Positions 19,727 through 29,065 of a stretch of DNA of 61,520 nt are shown here, piece by piece. A model generated the notes under the pieces. The model did no database searches. It was not told where the DNA came from and saw nothing but the letters and a program-made list of their open reading frames with translations. The stretch is from Planctomycetota bacterium (lineage in GTDB: Bacteria; Planctomycetota; UBA11346): assembly GCA_013816485.1 (NCBI GenBank), contig JACDEI010000030.1, forward strand, positions 1 through 61,520, read 5' to 3'. How positions within the stretch are numbered: position 1 is the stretch's first letter; each line of letters begins with the position of its first letter. The translations under genes were made by a program, and so were the position numbers.

Positions 19727-21028
19727 ATGTCCAGCCTTTCGCCCACACCCATCCCCAGCGCCACGGAAGCCGCCGACACCGCGGGTGCCCTGCGCGTGCT
19801 GACGCTCTCCACCACCGCCTTCACTCTGCTGTTCGCGGTATGGTTGATGTTCGCGGTGATCGGCATCCCGATTCAGCAGGAGCTCGGCCTCACCGACGTG
19901 CAGTTCTTCTGGCTCGGTGCTATCGCCATCCTCAGCGGATCGATCTGGCGGCTGGCCTTCGGCATCCTGACCGACCGCGTCGGCGGCAAGGTGATGTTCA
20001 CCGGCCTGCTGCTCTTCACCGCCATCCCGACCTATTTCGTCAGCCAGGCGACCTCCTTCAGCGAGCTGATGGTGCTGGCGGTGCTGGTCGGCCTGGCCGG
20101 CAACTCCTTCAACGTCGGCATCTCGTGGAACTCGGCGTGGTTCCCCAAACATCGCCAGGGTGTGGCGCTCGGCACCTTCGGAGCCGGCAACGTCGGCGCC
20201 TCGGTAACCAAAATGTTCGGACCGCTGTTGATCGCCGTGGTGCCGGCCGCAGGTGTCGCCGGCGGGCTCATTCCCGGCGGCTGGCGTTTCGTGCCGGTGC
20301 TCTACGCCGTGTTGCTGATCGCCATGGCTGCCGCGGTGTGGTTCCTTGCGCCGAAGTTCGATCGTAAACCGGGCAAGGGCCGGCCGGTGATCGAGATGCT
20401 GCGCCCGCTGCGTGACGTGCGCGTGTGGCGCTTCAGCCTCTATTACGTGGTGGTGTTCGGTGCCTACGTGGCGTTGTCGCTGGCACTGCCGAAATACTTC
20501 ATGGCGGTCTATCAGCTCGACCTCGGCATCGCCGCGCTGCTCGCTGCGTTGTTCATCTTCCCCGCCAGCCTGCTGCGCCCGCTCGGCGGCTGGATGTCGG
20601 ACAAGTATGGCGCACGCGTAGTGATGTACGCGGTGTTCGCCTTGATGACCTTCGCCGCCGGGCTGCTGGCGCTGCCCGCGGGTGCGCTCGGATTCACCCT
20701 CGACGTATGGAGCTTCACCGCGCTGGTGTTCCTCATCGGCGTCGGCATGGGCGTGGGCAAGGCCGCGGTGTTCAAGTACATCCCCGACTATTTTCCCAAG
20801 GACGTGGCCGCGGTCGGTGGTCTGGTCGGCCTGCTCGGCGCCCTCGGCGGTTTCGTCCTGCCGCTGATGTTCGGCTACCTCAAAGTTTGGACCGGCATGG
20901 TGCAGACCCCCTTCGTGGTGTTGTTCGCCCTGGTGACAGTGAGCTTCCTGTGGCTGCACGTGGTGGTGCTCGGCATTAAGCGCAAGGAAGCCCGCAACGA
21001 AATGCCTGCTGATGCCGTGACGGCCTGA
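19727..21028 (+). CDS. NarK-type nitrate/nitrite MFS transporter
   Basis: 433 aa with about twelve membrane spans. It carries the nitrate signature region (GLAGNSFNVGISWNSAWFP, then ALGTFGAGNVGASVTKMFGP), whose Asn/Ser/Gly pattern separates NarK/NasA/NRT2 from other MFS members, and an MFS loop motif (GILTDRVGGK). The N-terminal 20 residues are Thr/Ala/Pro-rich and cytoplasmic. No nitrate or nitrite reductase gene lies in the window, so assimilatory versus respiratory use cannot be told. It ends 3 nt from the stop of the convergent permease gene, leaving no room for a conventional terminator between them. Confidence 0.93.
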   Translation: MSSLSPTPIPSATEAADTAGALRVLTLSTTAFTLLFAVWLMFAVIGIPIQQELGLTDVQFFWLGAIAILSGSIWRLAFGILTDRVGGKVMFTGLLLFTAIPTYFVSQATSFSELMVLAVLVGLAGNSFNVGISWNSAWFPKHRQGVALGTFGAGNVGASVTKMFGPLLIAVVPAAGVAGGLIPGGWRFVPVLYAVLLIAMAAAVWFLAPKFDRKPGKGRPVIEMLRPLRDVRVWRFSLYYVVVFGAYVALSLALPKYFMAVYQLDLGIAALLAALFIFPASLLRPLGGWMSDKYGARVVMYAVFALMTFAAGLLALPAGALGFTLDVWSFTALVFLIGVGMGVGKAAVFKYIPDYFPKDVAAVGGLVGLLGALGGFVLPLMFGYLKVWTGMVQTPFVVLFALVTVSFLWLHVVVLGIKRKEARNEMPADAVTA

Positions 21029-21031
21029 ACC

Positions 21032-21991
21032 TCACCGCTCTGTCGGCCACGCCTGTCCCAGCAGGCGTGGGCCAGACGTGCCGCGGCGCATCGCCGCCAA
21101 CGCGATGAGGGCGACGATGAACGGTAGCGCTTGGAATACCTGGTAGGGAATCACGGCATTCAACCCACGACTCTGCAGGTGGCTCTGGAGTGCATCGATC
21201 ACGCCGAAACCCAGGCAAGCGGCGACCAAGCCGCCGACATGCCAGCGCCCGAAGATCACCAACGCCAGGACCACGAACCCCATGCCACCGGTCATCAGCG
21301 GGCTGAATCCATGGGTGCGCATGATGCTGAGGTACGCACCGGCCGCGCCCGCCAGGGCACCCGCCAGGATCACCAGTCCCACGCGCCAACGCCGCACCGC
21401 GATGCCGTTGGCGGCGCAGGCATCGGGCGCATCACCGAGCGCGTGGATGATCACGCCGATACGTGTACGCACGAGCAGCCACCACGCGGTTGCCGCGATC
21501 AATGCCATCGCCAACGCCAAACCATACTGATCGAACACCAGCGGGCCGATGAACGGCAGATCACGCAACCACGCCTGGGTCGCATCGCTGAGGCCCGGCA
21601 CGATACCCCGCGAAAAGCCGGCATTCGCCGGTAATTCCGCGTAGCCCTGCCCCTGCGCCACCAGCCACGCCGTACCGCTGCCACCCACCGCCAACAGGTT
21701 GATGGCCATGCCAGTGACGATCTGGTCGCAGCGCATCACCACGGTCGCCCAGGCGAACAAGGCCGCGAGCAACGCTGCGGCGATGATGGCTGCCGCTAGG
21801 CCTATCCAGGCACAGCCACCCAGTGCCGCACCGGTGAAGCCGGCGATACAGCCGGTCAGCAGCAGGCCCTCGATGCCGACATTGAGCATGCCGGCACGCT
21901 GCGCGAGGAGCTCACCGGTCCCGGCCAACACCAACGGCACCGCTGCGGTCACCGCCTGTGCTGCGATCACTACCATCAGCGCATCGTTCAT
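21032..21991 (-). CDS. BMP-type ABC importer permease (second permease)
   Basis: 319 aa, about eight to ten membrane spans. It starts MNDALMVVIAAQAVTAAVPLVLAGTGELLAQRAG and includes GMLNVGIEGLLLTG, the signature region of the shorter permease of nucleoside/BMP-family importers (NupQ/YufQ type). Its start overlaps the stop of the preceding permease gene by ATGA at 21988-21991. It is the last gene of a five-gene coupled operon. Confidence 0.93.
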   Translation of the reverse strand: MNDALMVVIAAQAVTAAVPLVLAGTGELLAQRAGMLNVGIEGLLLTGCIAGFTGAALGGCAWIGLAAAIIAAALLAALFAWATVVMRCDQIVTGMAINLLAVGGSGTAWLVAQGQGYAELPANAGFSRGIVPGLSDATQAWLRDLPFIGPLVFDQYGLALAMALIAATAWWLLVRTRIGVIIHALGDAPDACAANGIAVRRWRVGLVILAGALAGAAGAYLSIMRTHGFSPLMTGGMGFVVLALVIFGRWHVGGLVAACLGFGVIDALQSHLQSRGLNAVIPYQVFQALPFIVALIALAAMRRGTSGPRLLGQAWPTER

Positions 21992-23037
21992 GTGCTCTCC
22001 GCCTGCGGACGCAGTGCACGTCGTGCCGTGATGCCGCCACCCACCAGCACCGCCAAGACCAGCAGGCCCTGCACCACATCGCCCAGGTCATGCGGAATGC
22101 CGAGACGCCGTTCCAGACCGCTCGCACCGGTGGACAACATGCCCAGGAACAACGCTGCCACGAGGATGCCGAGCGGGTGCAAACGTCCGAGCATCGCCAC
22201 CGCGATCCCCGCGTATCCATAGCTCACCGGCGAACCGCTGAGCATGCCGGTGACACCCGCCACGTGTGCCGCACCGGCGAATCCCGCGAGTCCGCCACTG
22301 ACCGCCATCACCAACACCTGTCGCGCACCGACCGGCATGCCCATCAGGCGGGCCGCGTCGGGATTGAGGCCGACTACCTGGACCTCGAACCCGATGGTGG
22401 TGCGTTTGAGCACCAGCCACAGCGCGACCGCGATGATGGCAGCGAGCAGCACGCCCAGGTGCAGTCTGGTGCCCTCGACCAGCACCGGCAGACGCATCTG
22501 CTCTGCCATCAGCGCCGTCTGCGGGGCGGTGGTGGTGGGATCGTGCAACGGACCCTGCACCAGCATGCCCACCACCGCGACAGCGATGAAGTTGAGCAGG
22601 ATGGTCGACAACACGACGGGCACACCACGCCATCGCTCCAGTCCGGTGGCCAGCAGCGCCCACGCGGCGCCGGAAAACGCCGATAGGATGAGCACGATGG
22701 ACAGGATGAGCCAACCCGGCCCTGGGATCAGCAGCACGGTGCCGAACGCGACCATGGTCACCGCACCGATGAGGAACTGGCCCTCGGCGCCGATGTTCCA
22801 GACCCCACAGCGGAAGGCGACCGCGGCCGCGAGTCCGGTCAGCAACAACGGCCCGGCTTCCTGCACGCTCAGCGCCAAACGCGTCCACGATCCGGCGGCG
22901 CCGTGGAACCAGGTGGTGAGGACGGTCGTCGGTGCGTGGCCGAGCAACGCCAGACCAATCAGAACGACGAGGATCACCGCACTGATGGCGCCAACGGCGA
23001 TCAGAATGCCACTGGAGGCTGCGAGCCACCGACTCAT
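21988..23037 (-). CDS. BMP-type ABC importer permease (first permease)
   Basis: 349 aa with about ten membrane spans. The motifs AGPLLLTGLAAAVAFRCGVWNIGAEGQFLIGA and GFEVQVVGLNPDAARLMGM (quoted in part) are typical of NupP/YufP-like permeases. It overlaps the ATPase gene by ATGA at 23034-23037 and the second permease by ATGA at 21988-21991. Together the two permeases would form the membrane channel for a nucleoside-like solute delivered by the binding protein encoded at the head of the operon. Confidence 0.92.
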   Translation of the reverse strand: MSRWLAASSGILIAVGAISAVILVVLIGLALLGHAPTTVLTTWFHGAAGSWTRLALSVQEAGPLLLTGLAAAVAFRCGVWNIGAEGQFLIGAVTMVAFGTVLLIPGPGWLILSIVLILSAFSGAAWALLATGLERWRGVPVVLSTILLNFIAVAVVGMLVQGPLHDPTTTAPQTALMAEQMRLPVLVEGTRLHLGVLLAAIIAVALWLVLKRTTIGFEVQVVGLNPDAARLMGMPVGARQVLVMAVSGGLAGFAGAAHVAGVTGMLSGSPVSYGYAGIAVAMLGRLHPLGILVAALFLGMLSTGASGLERRLGIPHDLGDVVQGLLVLAVLVGGGITARRALRPQAEST

Positions 23038-24575
23038 GACGTTGCTCCCGGGATCGAAGGCGACTGGAGCCCATCGACGTCAGGCGGGTCAGCGGCCCGC
23101 GGTCCCAGGGGCAGACCGCCCAGCATCAACCGACCGATGGCAGCGCGATCGCACGTCGGCCAACCGCTGTCGGCCAAGCTGCCACGGTGCAGCACCAGCA
23201 CGCGATCGCTGACCGCCAACAGTTCATCGAGATCACTGTGGATCAGCAGCACCGCCGCGCCGCGATCACGGGCGGCGACCAGTCGTTCGAGCACCGCCGA
23301 CGCAGCGCCGACATCAAGTCCGCGGGTCGGATTCACCGCGATGATCACCGGCGGATCCCCATCCAGTTCACGCGCCACCACCGCCTTCTGCTGATTTCCA
23401 CCCGACAAGGTCGCCATGGCGGCGCCGGGGGACGGCGCACGCACATCACTCGCTGACATCAGTGCGCGTGCGTGGGTGCTCCACGCCGCTGGCGACAACC
23501 AACCGTGATGACTGAACGGTGATCCACGGTAACGCCGCAGCGCCAGATTCTGCGCCACGCTGAGCGGCATCACCAACGCCTCGCGCTGCCGATCATCGGG
23601 AATCACCGCGATCGGCGATGGCGCGGTGAGTGTACCGCTCGTCGGTGGCAGGAGCCCAAGCAAGGCCTGCACCAGCGGCACCTGGCCATTCCCTTCCACG
23701 CCAGCGATACCGACGATCTCACCGGCGCGCACCTCCAGCGTCACGTCCTGCAGCACGGTGCGGCCATCGATGCGGATGGCGATATCACGCGCCGCGATCC
23801 GTACCGCTGCGGTCAACGGTGCCGGACACGCAGGACGTGCGGGATGGCTGACTGGCGACCCGACCATCAGCTCCGCGAGCCGTTCCTGGGTCTCGCTCGC
23901 CGGACCGTGATGCACCATGCGGCCACGACGCAGCACGCTGACCTCGTCGCAGACGCGGGCGATTTCAGCCAGCTTGTGACTGATGTAGACCACCGCGACG
24001 CCATCCGCCGCCAGGGCGCGTACCGACGGCAGCAATTCATCGACCTCCGGTGGGGTCAGCACCGCGGTCGGTTCATCGAGGATGAGCGTGCGTTGCGCAC
24101 TGCCGGCCTGGTCGATCGCCAGCAACGCCTTGAGAATTTCCACCCGTTGCTGCTGGCCGGTGGCGAGCGATCCGACCAGCGCCGCCGGATCAATGTCCCA
24201 ACGCAGCGCATCCGCGCGTTGCCGCAGTCGTGCGCTCCACGCTGCACGGTCGACCCGACCGAGCGATGACTGGAGCGCCAGCACCACGTTGTCGACCACG
24301 CTGAGCGTCGGAACCAGGGCGAAGTGCTGATGCACCATGCCCAACCCATGGCGCAACGCCTCGGCCGGCGAACGCAGGCGCAGCGCGGTTCCTCCGCTGG
24401 TGATGCTGCCAGCATCTGGCTGCAGCAGGCCGAACAGGATATTCATCAGCGTCGATTTGCCGGCACCATTTTCGCCGAGCAGCCCATGCACTCGACCTGT
24501 GGTGATGGTGAGTGACACCTCAGCCAACGCGGTCACAGCGCCGAACCGTTTGCTGATGCCGCTGAGGGAGAACAT
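23034..24575 (-). CDS. BMP-type ABC importer ATPase with two nucleotide-binding domains
   Basis: 513 aa, the usual tandem arrangement for sugar/nucleoside importers. The first domain has an intact Walker A (GENGAGKST, about residues 35-43), LATGQQQRVEIL as the ABC signature, and LILDEPTAVLTP as Walker B. The second has the normally degenerate Walker A (GVEGNGQVPL), LSGGNQQKAVVAREL and VNPTRGLDVGAAS. It starts 12 nt after the small membrane-protein gene and overlaps the next permease by 4 nt. It energises import by the two permeases encoded downstream. Confidence 0.95.
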   Translation of the reverse strand: MFSLSGISKRFGAVTALAEVSLTITTGRVHGLLGENGAGKSTLMNILFGLLQPDAGSITSGGTALRLRSPAEALRHGLGMVHQHFALVPTLSVVDNVVLALQSSLGRVDRAAWSARLRQRADALRWDIDPAALVGSLATGQQQRVEILKALLAIDQAGSAQRTLILDEPTAVLTPPEVDELLPSVRALAADGVAVVYISHKLAEIARVCDEVSVLRRGRMVHHGPASETQERLAELMVGSPVSHPARPACPAPLTAAVRIAARDIAIRIDGRTVLQDVTLEVRAGEIVGIAGVEGNGQVPLVQALLGLLPPTSGTLTAPSPIAVIPDDRQREALVMPLSVAQNLALRRYRGSPFSHHGWLSPAAWSTHARALMSASDVRAPSPGAAMATLSGGNQQKAVVARELDGDPPVIIAVNPTRGLDVGAASAVLERLVAARDRGAAVLLIHSDLDELLAVSDRVLVLHRGSLADSGWPTCDRAAIGRLMLGGLPLGPRAADPPDVDGLQSPSIPGATS

Positions 24576-24587
24576 CCGCGCCGACCG

Positions 24588-24878
24588 TCAGCGTTCCCGG
24601 TAGGTGTGCATCCACACGCCGAACTCGCCATGGGATTCCGCTCCGCTCATCTGGTAACCAGCGCACCACAACAGCCCGGAGTTGATGCCCATGGTCACGC
24701 GGTTGAAGTCGCCCCAGGTGTCGCGGTAGTGGATGACGCCGATCCGCCCGATCAGCGGGACGGTGCTGGCCGACCATTCGCTGATCGACACGGCTTCCAC
24801 CAGCAGGAACAGCCCCACCAAGCAACTGCCGCTGATCAGTGCGATCTTCCCTTTGCTGCCTGCCATGGTCATCCTCAT
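24588..24878 (-). CDS. Small membrane protein inside the BMP importer operon
   Basis: 96 aa with one predicted membrane helix (about 12-28, IALISGSCLVGLFLLVEAV). The following 65 residues are rich in Trp, Tyr and Gly (RDTWGDFNRVTMGINSGLLW), probably extracytoplasmic. Its ATG overlaps the stop of the binding-protein gene by ATGA at 24875-24878, and the ATPase starts 12 nt after it, so it is expressed with the importer. I know of no standard subunit of this kind in BMP/Nup systems. It may be an accessory subunit or an unrelated passenger. Confidence 0.75.
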   Translation of the reverse strand: MRMTMAGSKGKIALISGSCLVGLFLLVEAVSISEWSASTVPLIGRIGVIHYRDTWGDFNRVTMGINSGLLWCAGYQMSGAESHGEFGVWMHTYRER

Positions 24879-25843
24879 TCGCCAGGAATGATGAGCGAAC
24901 CAGCGACGAGCTGTTTGCCCGCCCGCTCGACCCCGGCCAGGATCTCCGGCGTCAGGATGGTGCCGATGAGCCTGGGGTTCAGCACCGCCACACAGGTTCC
25001 GCGTTGAAGGTTCTCACGCACCACGCCTGCGGCAAAGGTCTTCGCCACCACCGATTCCGCCACCGCACGGAAGGTCGCATCCAAGCGGATCACCGCGCTG
25101 GCGAGGATATGGTCGGGGCAGATGGGATTGGCGTTCTGGTCAGCGACGCAGCCGAAGACGTAGACCGGTTTCGCCGGATTCCTGGCGTTACGTTCCTTCA
25201 CCGCTTCGAACACCCCGCGGCTGGCGGCGTCGACATCGTGGTAGACCAGATCGATGCCCTGGGCGAAAAACGCCTCGGTCTGCTGCTTGGACTTCACCGG
25301 CTCATCCCACGAGGTGTAGGCTTCGGCCACGCTCACGTCCGGGCGCACGGCTCTGGCCCCGGCTAGGAAACCGCGGTAACAGGCTTTCACCGACGGGATC
25401 GGCGCACCTCCGACGAATCCGAGTTTGCCACTCTTGGTCAACGTTCCTGCGATGACACCGAGTTGGTAAGACGCCTGCGAGACATCGAAATCGAGCGTGA
25501 CGATCCCAGGACGCGCGACATCGGCACCACTCACGGCGATCTTCATCGTGGTTCCAGCAGCGACCTCCGCCGCGGGCGTCAGGAATTCGTAGCCGTGCGC
25601 GATCACCAGATCATAGCCATCGGCGGCATACGCGCGCAACTCATCGCCGGCCTTGTCCTGCGTGACTTTCTGCAGGATCGAGACCTCGGCCTTGAGTTCC
25701 TTCTTCACCTGCTCGATCGCTTCCTTGGCGAGTTGGTTCCAACCACCATCAGTGACCGAGCCGGAGCAGATCAGACCGATCTTAAGTGGTTCAGCGGTAT
25801 AGGCGCAACAGAACAGCGTAAGTAACAGGAACGTGCGCAGCAT
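24875..25843 (-). CDS. BMP-family substrate-binding protein
   Basis: 322 aa from the ATG at 25843, where a signal peptide begins (MLRTFLLLTLFCCAYTA); the frame extends to 25894. Typical BMP/PnrA-like motifs are present: KIGLICSGSVTDGGWNQLA near the mature N-terminus, YDLVIAHGYEFLTPAAEVA, SYQLGVIAGTLTKSGKLGFVGG and VDAASRGVFEAVKE. No lipobox Cys is in the usual place, although CCAYTAE is cysteine-rich near the cleavage region. It probably captures a nucleoside-like ligand for the ABC importer downstream. First gene of the five-gene operon. Confidence 0.93.
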   Translation of the reverse strand: MLRTFLLLTLFCCAYTAEPLKIGLICSGSVTDGGWNQLAKEAIEQVKKELKAEVSILQKVTQDKAGDELRAYAADGYDLVIAHGYEFLTPAAEVAAGTTMKIAVSGADVARPGIVTLDFDVSQASYQLGVIAGTLTKSGKLGFVGGAPIPSVKACYRGFLAGARAVRPDVSVAEAYTSWDEPVKSKQQTEAFFAQGIDLVYHDVDAASRGVFEAVKERNARNPAKPVYVFGCVADQNANPICPDHILASAVIRLDATFRAVAESVVAKTFAAGVVRENLQRGTCVAVLNPRLIGTILTPEILAGVERAGKQLVAGSLIIPGE

Positions 25844-25927
25844 GGATGACTCCCAGAGTGAGGGTCTTCTAGGGCGCTCACGTCGATTCGCCACGCCCGG
25901 TCCGCATCGCTGCCACCCGCGTGGACT

Positions 25928-28870
25928 TCACCTGACGAGGCGATCGAACCACCGGCGACCGGTTTCGCGCGCCAAGTGCAACGCCAGGTCGAACGCCGCG
26001 AGATCGGGATAATTGCAGCGTTTCGCCAAGTGCATGCGGGCTTCGCGATCGGTCGGCAGGCTGCTGATGGCCTTGCCGGCGGCCAAGCGCATGCGCGCCT
26101 CGGCGAAGCGCAGGGTGCGCAGGCTCGCCGTCAGTTCCGGCACCGCTTCGGCCGGCATGCGACCGAGTTCGGCGAGGCGCACGAACATGTCTTCGGTGGC
26201 GCAACCGATCGGCATGGCGGCGGGATCCAGGCCAAGGGACAGGTACTGCGCGGTGAACTCGTGGTCGACGTAGCCACCCCAACCGCGTTTGACGTGGTCG
26301 CGTCCGACGACGCTCTCTTCGAGCCGGCGGCGCATGTCGCGCACCTCGTTCGCCGCACCGCCGTCCAGCGGCTGGGTAAACGCCGCGGTGCGGATGAGCG
26401 TCAACGCCTCGTTCCCCAGTTGCGGATCACCGGCAAGGTGCGCGATGCGCAGCATCGCCATGCGTTCCCACAGTTCGCGGCGTTGGTTCCAATAGACCGA
26501 TAACGCCTCGGTGTTGGCCACCATCGGTCCGCCATCGCCCCACGGACGCAGACGCGGATCGATCTCGTAGAGCCGGCCTTCGTGCATGGTGCGCATCAAC
26601 GTCTGGCTGACGCGGGTCCAGAACTCGTCGCCATCGTGATCCACCCGCGGGCATTTGCCGCCGGGGTCGGAGACGAACAACACGTCCATGTCGCTGGCGT
26701 AGGTCTGCTCCCGACTGCCAAGTTTGCCCAGGCCGAGCACGGCGAAACGCGTCGGACGCCGGCCTTCGAGCGGCACGCCCCAGTCGTGGGCGCGTTCGGC
26801 GATGGTCTTCGGCAGCAGGGCGGCGAAGACCGCCTGCGCCACCGTGCTGAGTTGGCGACCGACCTCGGCCTGCGACAGGCCTTCCAGATCACGCAGCGCC
26901 ACCGCCGCGGTCTCGCGCGCGACCATGAACGCCAGCGGCTCAGCGGGATTGCTCAAGCCGGCGATGAGCGAACGCGCTTCGCTCGCCAGCACCGCGGAAC
27001 CACGCGGACGCTGATTGAGCGTATCGATCAGTTCGTCGGGCAGGCCCTGGAAATCGTGCAGCAGGGTGACGAGGAACTCCGACCACGCCGCCAGATCGAC
27101 GAACATGGTCAGGATCTCGACCTGCTGGCTCAAGAGATCGTAGAACGTCGCGCGGCCGCCGACCGCCTGGACGATGCGGGTGAAATTGGTCAGCGCCTGA
27201 TCCGGCGACGGGCTCTGGCTGATCAGATGCAGCAGCAGCGGCAGAATCTTAACCAGGCTGCGCTCGGTGCGGCCGCGACTGAGCACAAAGAACGGTTCCG
27301 CCGCCAGTGCGCGCAGATTCGCACAGGCCTTGGCATGATCCTTCAGTCCGGCTTTCGCCAGGTAGGTGCCGGCCAAGCGTTCGTCCGCCTCGCCCTGGAT
27401 CACCAGAGCCAGCATCGCGTCCTCTTCCTGCGTAGTGGCGAGGAAGTGCCGCGCGACGATCTCGCGCACCTTCGCCCGCACCTGGGCGTGGCGACGGTCG
27501 AAGCGTTCGAGCGCATCGGGACCGCTGAGGTCGCAGCGCCATGCCAAGGCCTCGCGTTGCGCGGGCGCCGCCGGCAGTTCGTGCTCCTGGCGATCCTCCC
27601 ACATCTGCAGGCGGTGTTCGACCACGCGTAGCCAGATGTAGAACTCCTCCAGACGCCGGGCGTCGTTCCTGGGGATGGTGCCACGATCCGCGAGCAGGCG
27701 CAGCGTCGGCAGGGTCGCGCGGTTGCGCAGTTCGGCGTCACGCCCGCCGTAGACCAGTTGGAAATACTGCACCAGGAATTCGATGTCGCGGATGCCGCCG
27801 GCACCGGTCTTGACGTTGGCCTCCTGCGCACGTTCTTCGATGCGGCGACGCATCGAACGCGATTCGTCGAGGGTCTCCCACTCGGGTTCCTGCGGATAGA
27901 CCCACGGCCGCAGTTCATCGATCAACTGCTGGCCGAGCGCCAAGTCACCGGCAATGGCGCGCGCCTTGATCATCGCCTGACGTTCCCATGGCCGACCGAC
28001 ACTGTAATAGTAGTCGATGGTCTCACGCACCGAGAGCACCAGTTCCCCGCGATCACCTTCTGGGCGTAGGCGCATATCGATTCGGAAGATCTGCCCGTCG
28101 TCAGCGGGGTTCTCCAAAATGCGGATCAAGTCCTGGCCCAGGCGCTGATGGTAGTCGTGCAGGTCGGAGGGCGCGGCATCGTTCCCGCGATAGAGGAAGA
28201 TCAGATCGATGTCGCTGCTGTAGTTCAGTTCGCGCGCACCGTGTTTGCCCATCGCCAGCACCGAGAACGCCCGTTGTTCCGCCGGCAATGCGGCGATGTC
28301 GGGGAACCGCGCGAGCGCTTGGCGCTCAGCCATGGCATAACCTGCTTGCACCAGCACATCGACCACGTCGGAGAGTTCACGCACCAACGCCGGGAAACCA
28401 AGTGCGCCGGCAAGGTCGCCCAGGATCAGGCGCAGAAAGTGCCGGTGCTTGAAGCGGACGAGCACCCGACGTTCCTGCTCGCGATCGGGCGCCGCCTTCA
28501 GTTCGGCGAGCAGCGCGGTGAACAGCAGACGGTTGCCCCACACCTGCCGCTGCTGCGCTTCGCGCACGATCAAGGTGAAGTCGCCAGGATGGCGACACGC
28601 CACGTGCAGACCGTAGCGGCTGATCCCGCCGAGGCGCAGCAGCAGGTCGAGGCCGGTGGTGTCCTGCGCCCACAGCCCCAGCAGGTGCGCCGGATCGATA
28701 CACACCGACAGGAAGGCGCGCAGGTCCGCCGCGACCCGCGCGATCACCCCTGGTTCACCCGTGCGGCGTTGGAGGAAATGCTCGACGAAGGCGAGTGTCG
28801 GCGCCGCGAGCGCACCGTGCTGCGCCGCGAGTTGTTCCTGCCAGGAGGCGTCCTGCATGGCGGGGATCAT
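25928..28870 (-). CDS. glnE: Bifunctional glutamine synthetase adenylyltransferase/deadenylase
   Basis: 980 aa. It adds and removes AMP on glutamine synthetase in response to nitrogen status. Two nucleotidyltransferase domains are visible, with the paired metal-binding motifs SSDIDLIFLYRG (about residue 217) and ASDMDVLFVSDPGG (about 730), each followed by helical bundle regions with MRLRPEGDRG and DPRLRPWGDGG. The ATG at 28870 is preferred (28858 is an alternative); the frame upstream to 29020 only translates a GTCCGGAA hairpin repeat and should be discarded. No glnA, glnB or glnD lies in the window. It is divergent from ribE. Confidence 0.95.
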   Translation of the reverse strand: MIPAMQDASWQEQLAAQHGALAAPTLAFVEHFLQRRTGEPGVIARVAADLRAFLSVCIDPAHLLGLWAQDTTGLDLLLRLGGISRYGLHVACRHPGDFTLIVREAQQRQVWGNRLLFTALLAELKAAPDREQERRVLVRFKHRHFLRLILGDLAGALGFPALVRELSDVVDVLVQAGYAMAERQALARFPDIAALPAEQRAFSVLAMGKHGARELNYSSDIDLIFLYRGNDAAPSDLHDYHQRLGQDLIRILENPADDGQIFRIDMRLRPEGDRGELVLSVRETIDYYYSVGRPWERQAMIKARAIAGDLALGQQLIDELRPWVYPQEPEWETLDESRSMRRRIEERAQEANVKTGAGGIRDIEFLVQYFQLVYGGRDAELRNRATLPTLRLLADRGTIPRNDARRLEEFYIWLRVVEHRLQMWEDRQEHELPAAPAQREALAWRCDLSGPDALERFDRRHAQVRAKVREIVARHFLATTQEEDAMLALVIQGEADERLAGTYLAKAGLKDHAKACANLRALAAEPFFVLSRGRTERSLVKILPLLLHLISQSPSPDQALTNFTRIVQAVGGRATFYDLLSQQVEILTMFVDLAAWSEFLVTLLHDFQGLPDELIDTLNQRPRGSAVLASEARSLIAGLSNPAEPLAFMVARETAAVALRDLEGLSQAEVGRQLSTVAQAVFAALLPKTIAERAHDWGVPLEGRRPTRFAVLGLGKLGSREQTYASDMDVLFVSDPGGKCPRVDHDGDEFWTRVSQTLMRTMHEGRLYEIDPRLRPWGDGGPMVANTEALSVYWNQRRELWERMAMLRIAHLAGDPQLGNEALTLIRTAAFTQPLDGGAANEVRDMRRRLEESVVGRDHVKRGWGGYVDHEFTAQYLSLGLDPAAMPIGCATEDMFVRLAELGRMPAEAVPELTASLRTLRFAEARMRLAAGKAISSLPTDREARMHLAKRCNYPDLAAFDLALHLARETGRRWFDRLVR

Positions 28871-28877
28871 TGCCACG

Positions 28878-29032
28878 GTCCGGAGGTCCGGAAGTCCGGA
28901 AGTCCGGAAGTCCGAAAACCCTTGCAGACAACGATCACCTTGGCCACCGGCAGCCTCCGGGTCACGAGACTTCCGGACTTCCGGACCTCCGGACCTCCGG
29001 ACTTCCGGACTTCCGATCAACTTCCGGACTTG
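28878..29032. repeat. Hairpin with GTCCGGAA tandem arms between glnE and ribE
   Basis: The left arm 28878-28913 has GTCCGGAG/GTCCGGAA units and the right arm 28966-29032 has about seven complementary CTTCCGGA/CCTCCGGA units. The preceding TTGCCACGGTCCGGA and the inner GGTCACGAGAC are shared (the latter inverted) with the element at 14076. It fills the gap between two divergent start codons, so both leaders must run through or beside it. It creates spurious open frames in both directions. Confidence 0.88.
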
Positions 29033-29065
29033 CCATCACCCTCGTCTGCGACTTACATGCGATCC

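Noticed and set aside
28871..29020. Upstream extension of glnE
   Set aside because: It only encodes the Pro-Glu-Val-Arg-Lys-Ser pattern of the hairpin array and is not part of the enzyme.
28148..29065. N-terminal extension of the riboflavin synthase frame
   Set aside because: It is antisense to glnE and then translates the GTCCGGAA hairpin; MFTGIIE at 29066 is the family start.
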